Shown: positions 63,907-64,000 of the stretch, one piece after another
How the letters are laid out: every line of letters begins with the position of its first letter
Position numbering within the stretch: the first letter of the stretch is position 1
Source of the DNA: Fontisubflavum oceani
Lineage (GTDB): Bacteria; Pseudomonadota; Alphaproteobacteria; Rhodobacterales; Rhodobacteraceae
DNA length: 64,000 nucleotides
Assembly (NCBI RefSeq): GCF_030407165.1
Contig: NZ_CP129111.1
Span: 1,488,001 to 1,552,000, forward strand
Direction: 5' to 3'
Notes under the pieces: model-generated
Database searches by the model: none
What the model saw: only the letters and a program-made list of their open reading frames with translations
What the model was told of the DNA's origin: nothing
Program-made: the position numbers and the translations under genes

Positions 63907-64000
63907 CTCTTGTTCACCGTTACAAGCTCCAAGATATTGACCCGTCGTTGCGAGTAGTAAGAACGCTACGCTTCGTTCCCTTGAATAGAATTCCGCTGGT

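Overview
The window looks like a chromosomal segment of a high-GC alphaproteobacterium of the Rhodobacterales (Roseobacter/Paracoccus group). The support is the gene content: TRAP (TAXI) and tripartite tricarboxylate transporters, a class I lysyl-tRNA synthetase, a prokaryotic FeS-type photolyase, an RpoH-type sigma factor, a tandem glycine riboswitch in front of gcvTHP, and DUF427, DUF4864, DUF5665, DUF6522 and DUF1801 proteins. A GCCTCCGGCGGGGATATTTT intergenic repeat occurs twice. Nearly all of it is dense single-copy chromosome. I see no phage, plasmid, CRISPR or rRNA. There is one tRNA (Gln-UUG) and one decayed piece that resembles an IS481-type transposase.

Layout. 1-2.4 kb: a TAXI-TRAP transporter operon (minus strand) divergent from an RpiR regulator, with a perfect 11-bp inverted repeat just before the regulator start. 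2.6-10.6 kb: a probable 2-hydroxy-acid/glyoxylate island with TctCBA uptake, a serine-glyoxylate-type aminotransferase, a FAD/4Fe-4S 2-hydroxyacid dehydrogenase and a GntR regulator. 11.1-17.4 kb: tRNA-Gln, a BON-MscS channel, and a surface polysaccharide group (phosphohexomutase, kdsA, kpsE-like, kpsT-like). 17.7-21.6 kb: ArsR/ArsP-type efflux, a uracil-DNA glycosylase-like protein, SseB, a hydroxypyruvate reductase. 21.6-27.3 kb: the rod-shape operon mreB-mreC-mreD-mrdA-rodA. 27.5-29.6 kb: a leucine-rich leader peptide, a cupin and leuA. 29.7-37.2 kb: SDR, FeS photolyase, DUF1801, a metallo-beta-lactamase-fold hydrolase, a small metallopeptidase, gltX, a MATE pump and a gamma-glutamylcyclotransferase. 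37.3-41.9 kb: glycine riboswitch and gcvT-gcvH-gcvP. 42.3-46.2 kb: an RpoH-type sigma factor divergent from a Cys-rich MarR / Mrp-DUF971 / Nfu-DUF6522 operon. 46.2-64 kb: mixed housekeeping and small genes (cold-shock protein, ettA, nadD, dacB, class I lysS, trmL, a Flp-like pilin and several small conserved proteins).

The most unusual unit is the 43.1-46.2 kb operon. A MarR protein with a five-cysteine tail overlaps an Mrp-type Fe-S carrier ATPase fused to DUF971, which overlaps an Nfu protein extended by DUF6522 and a further C-terminal domain. The intergenic region shared with the divergent sigma factor gene carries two inverted copies of TATCGAAkCGAAA around a good promoter. My inference is an Fe-S or redox-responsive circuit linking cluster delivery to a stress sigma factor.

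Nine genes are split by short frameshifts, most of them a missing or extra G/C in a short homopolymer. They include gltX, ettA, nadD, gcvT, gcvP and the lysyl-tRNA synthetase gene, several of which should be essential. This pattern points to residual indel errors in the assembly rather than nine true pseudogenes. I annotate these genes across the break and give the position of each.
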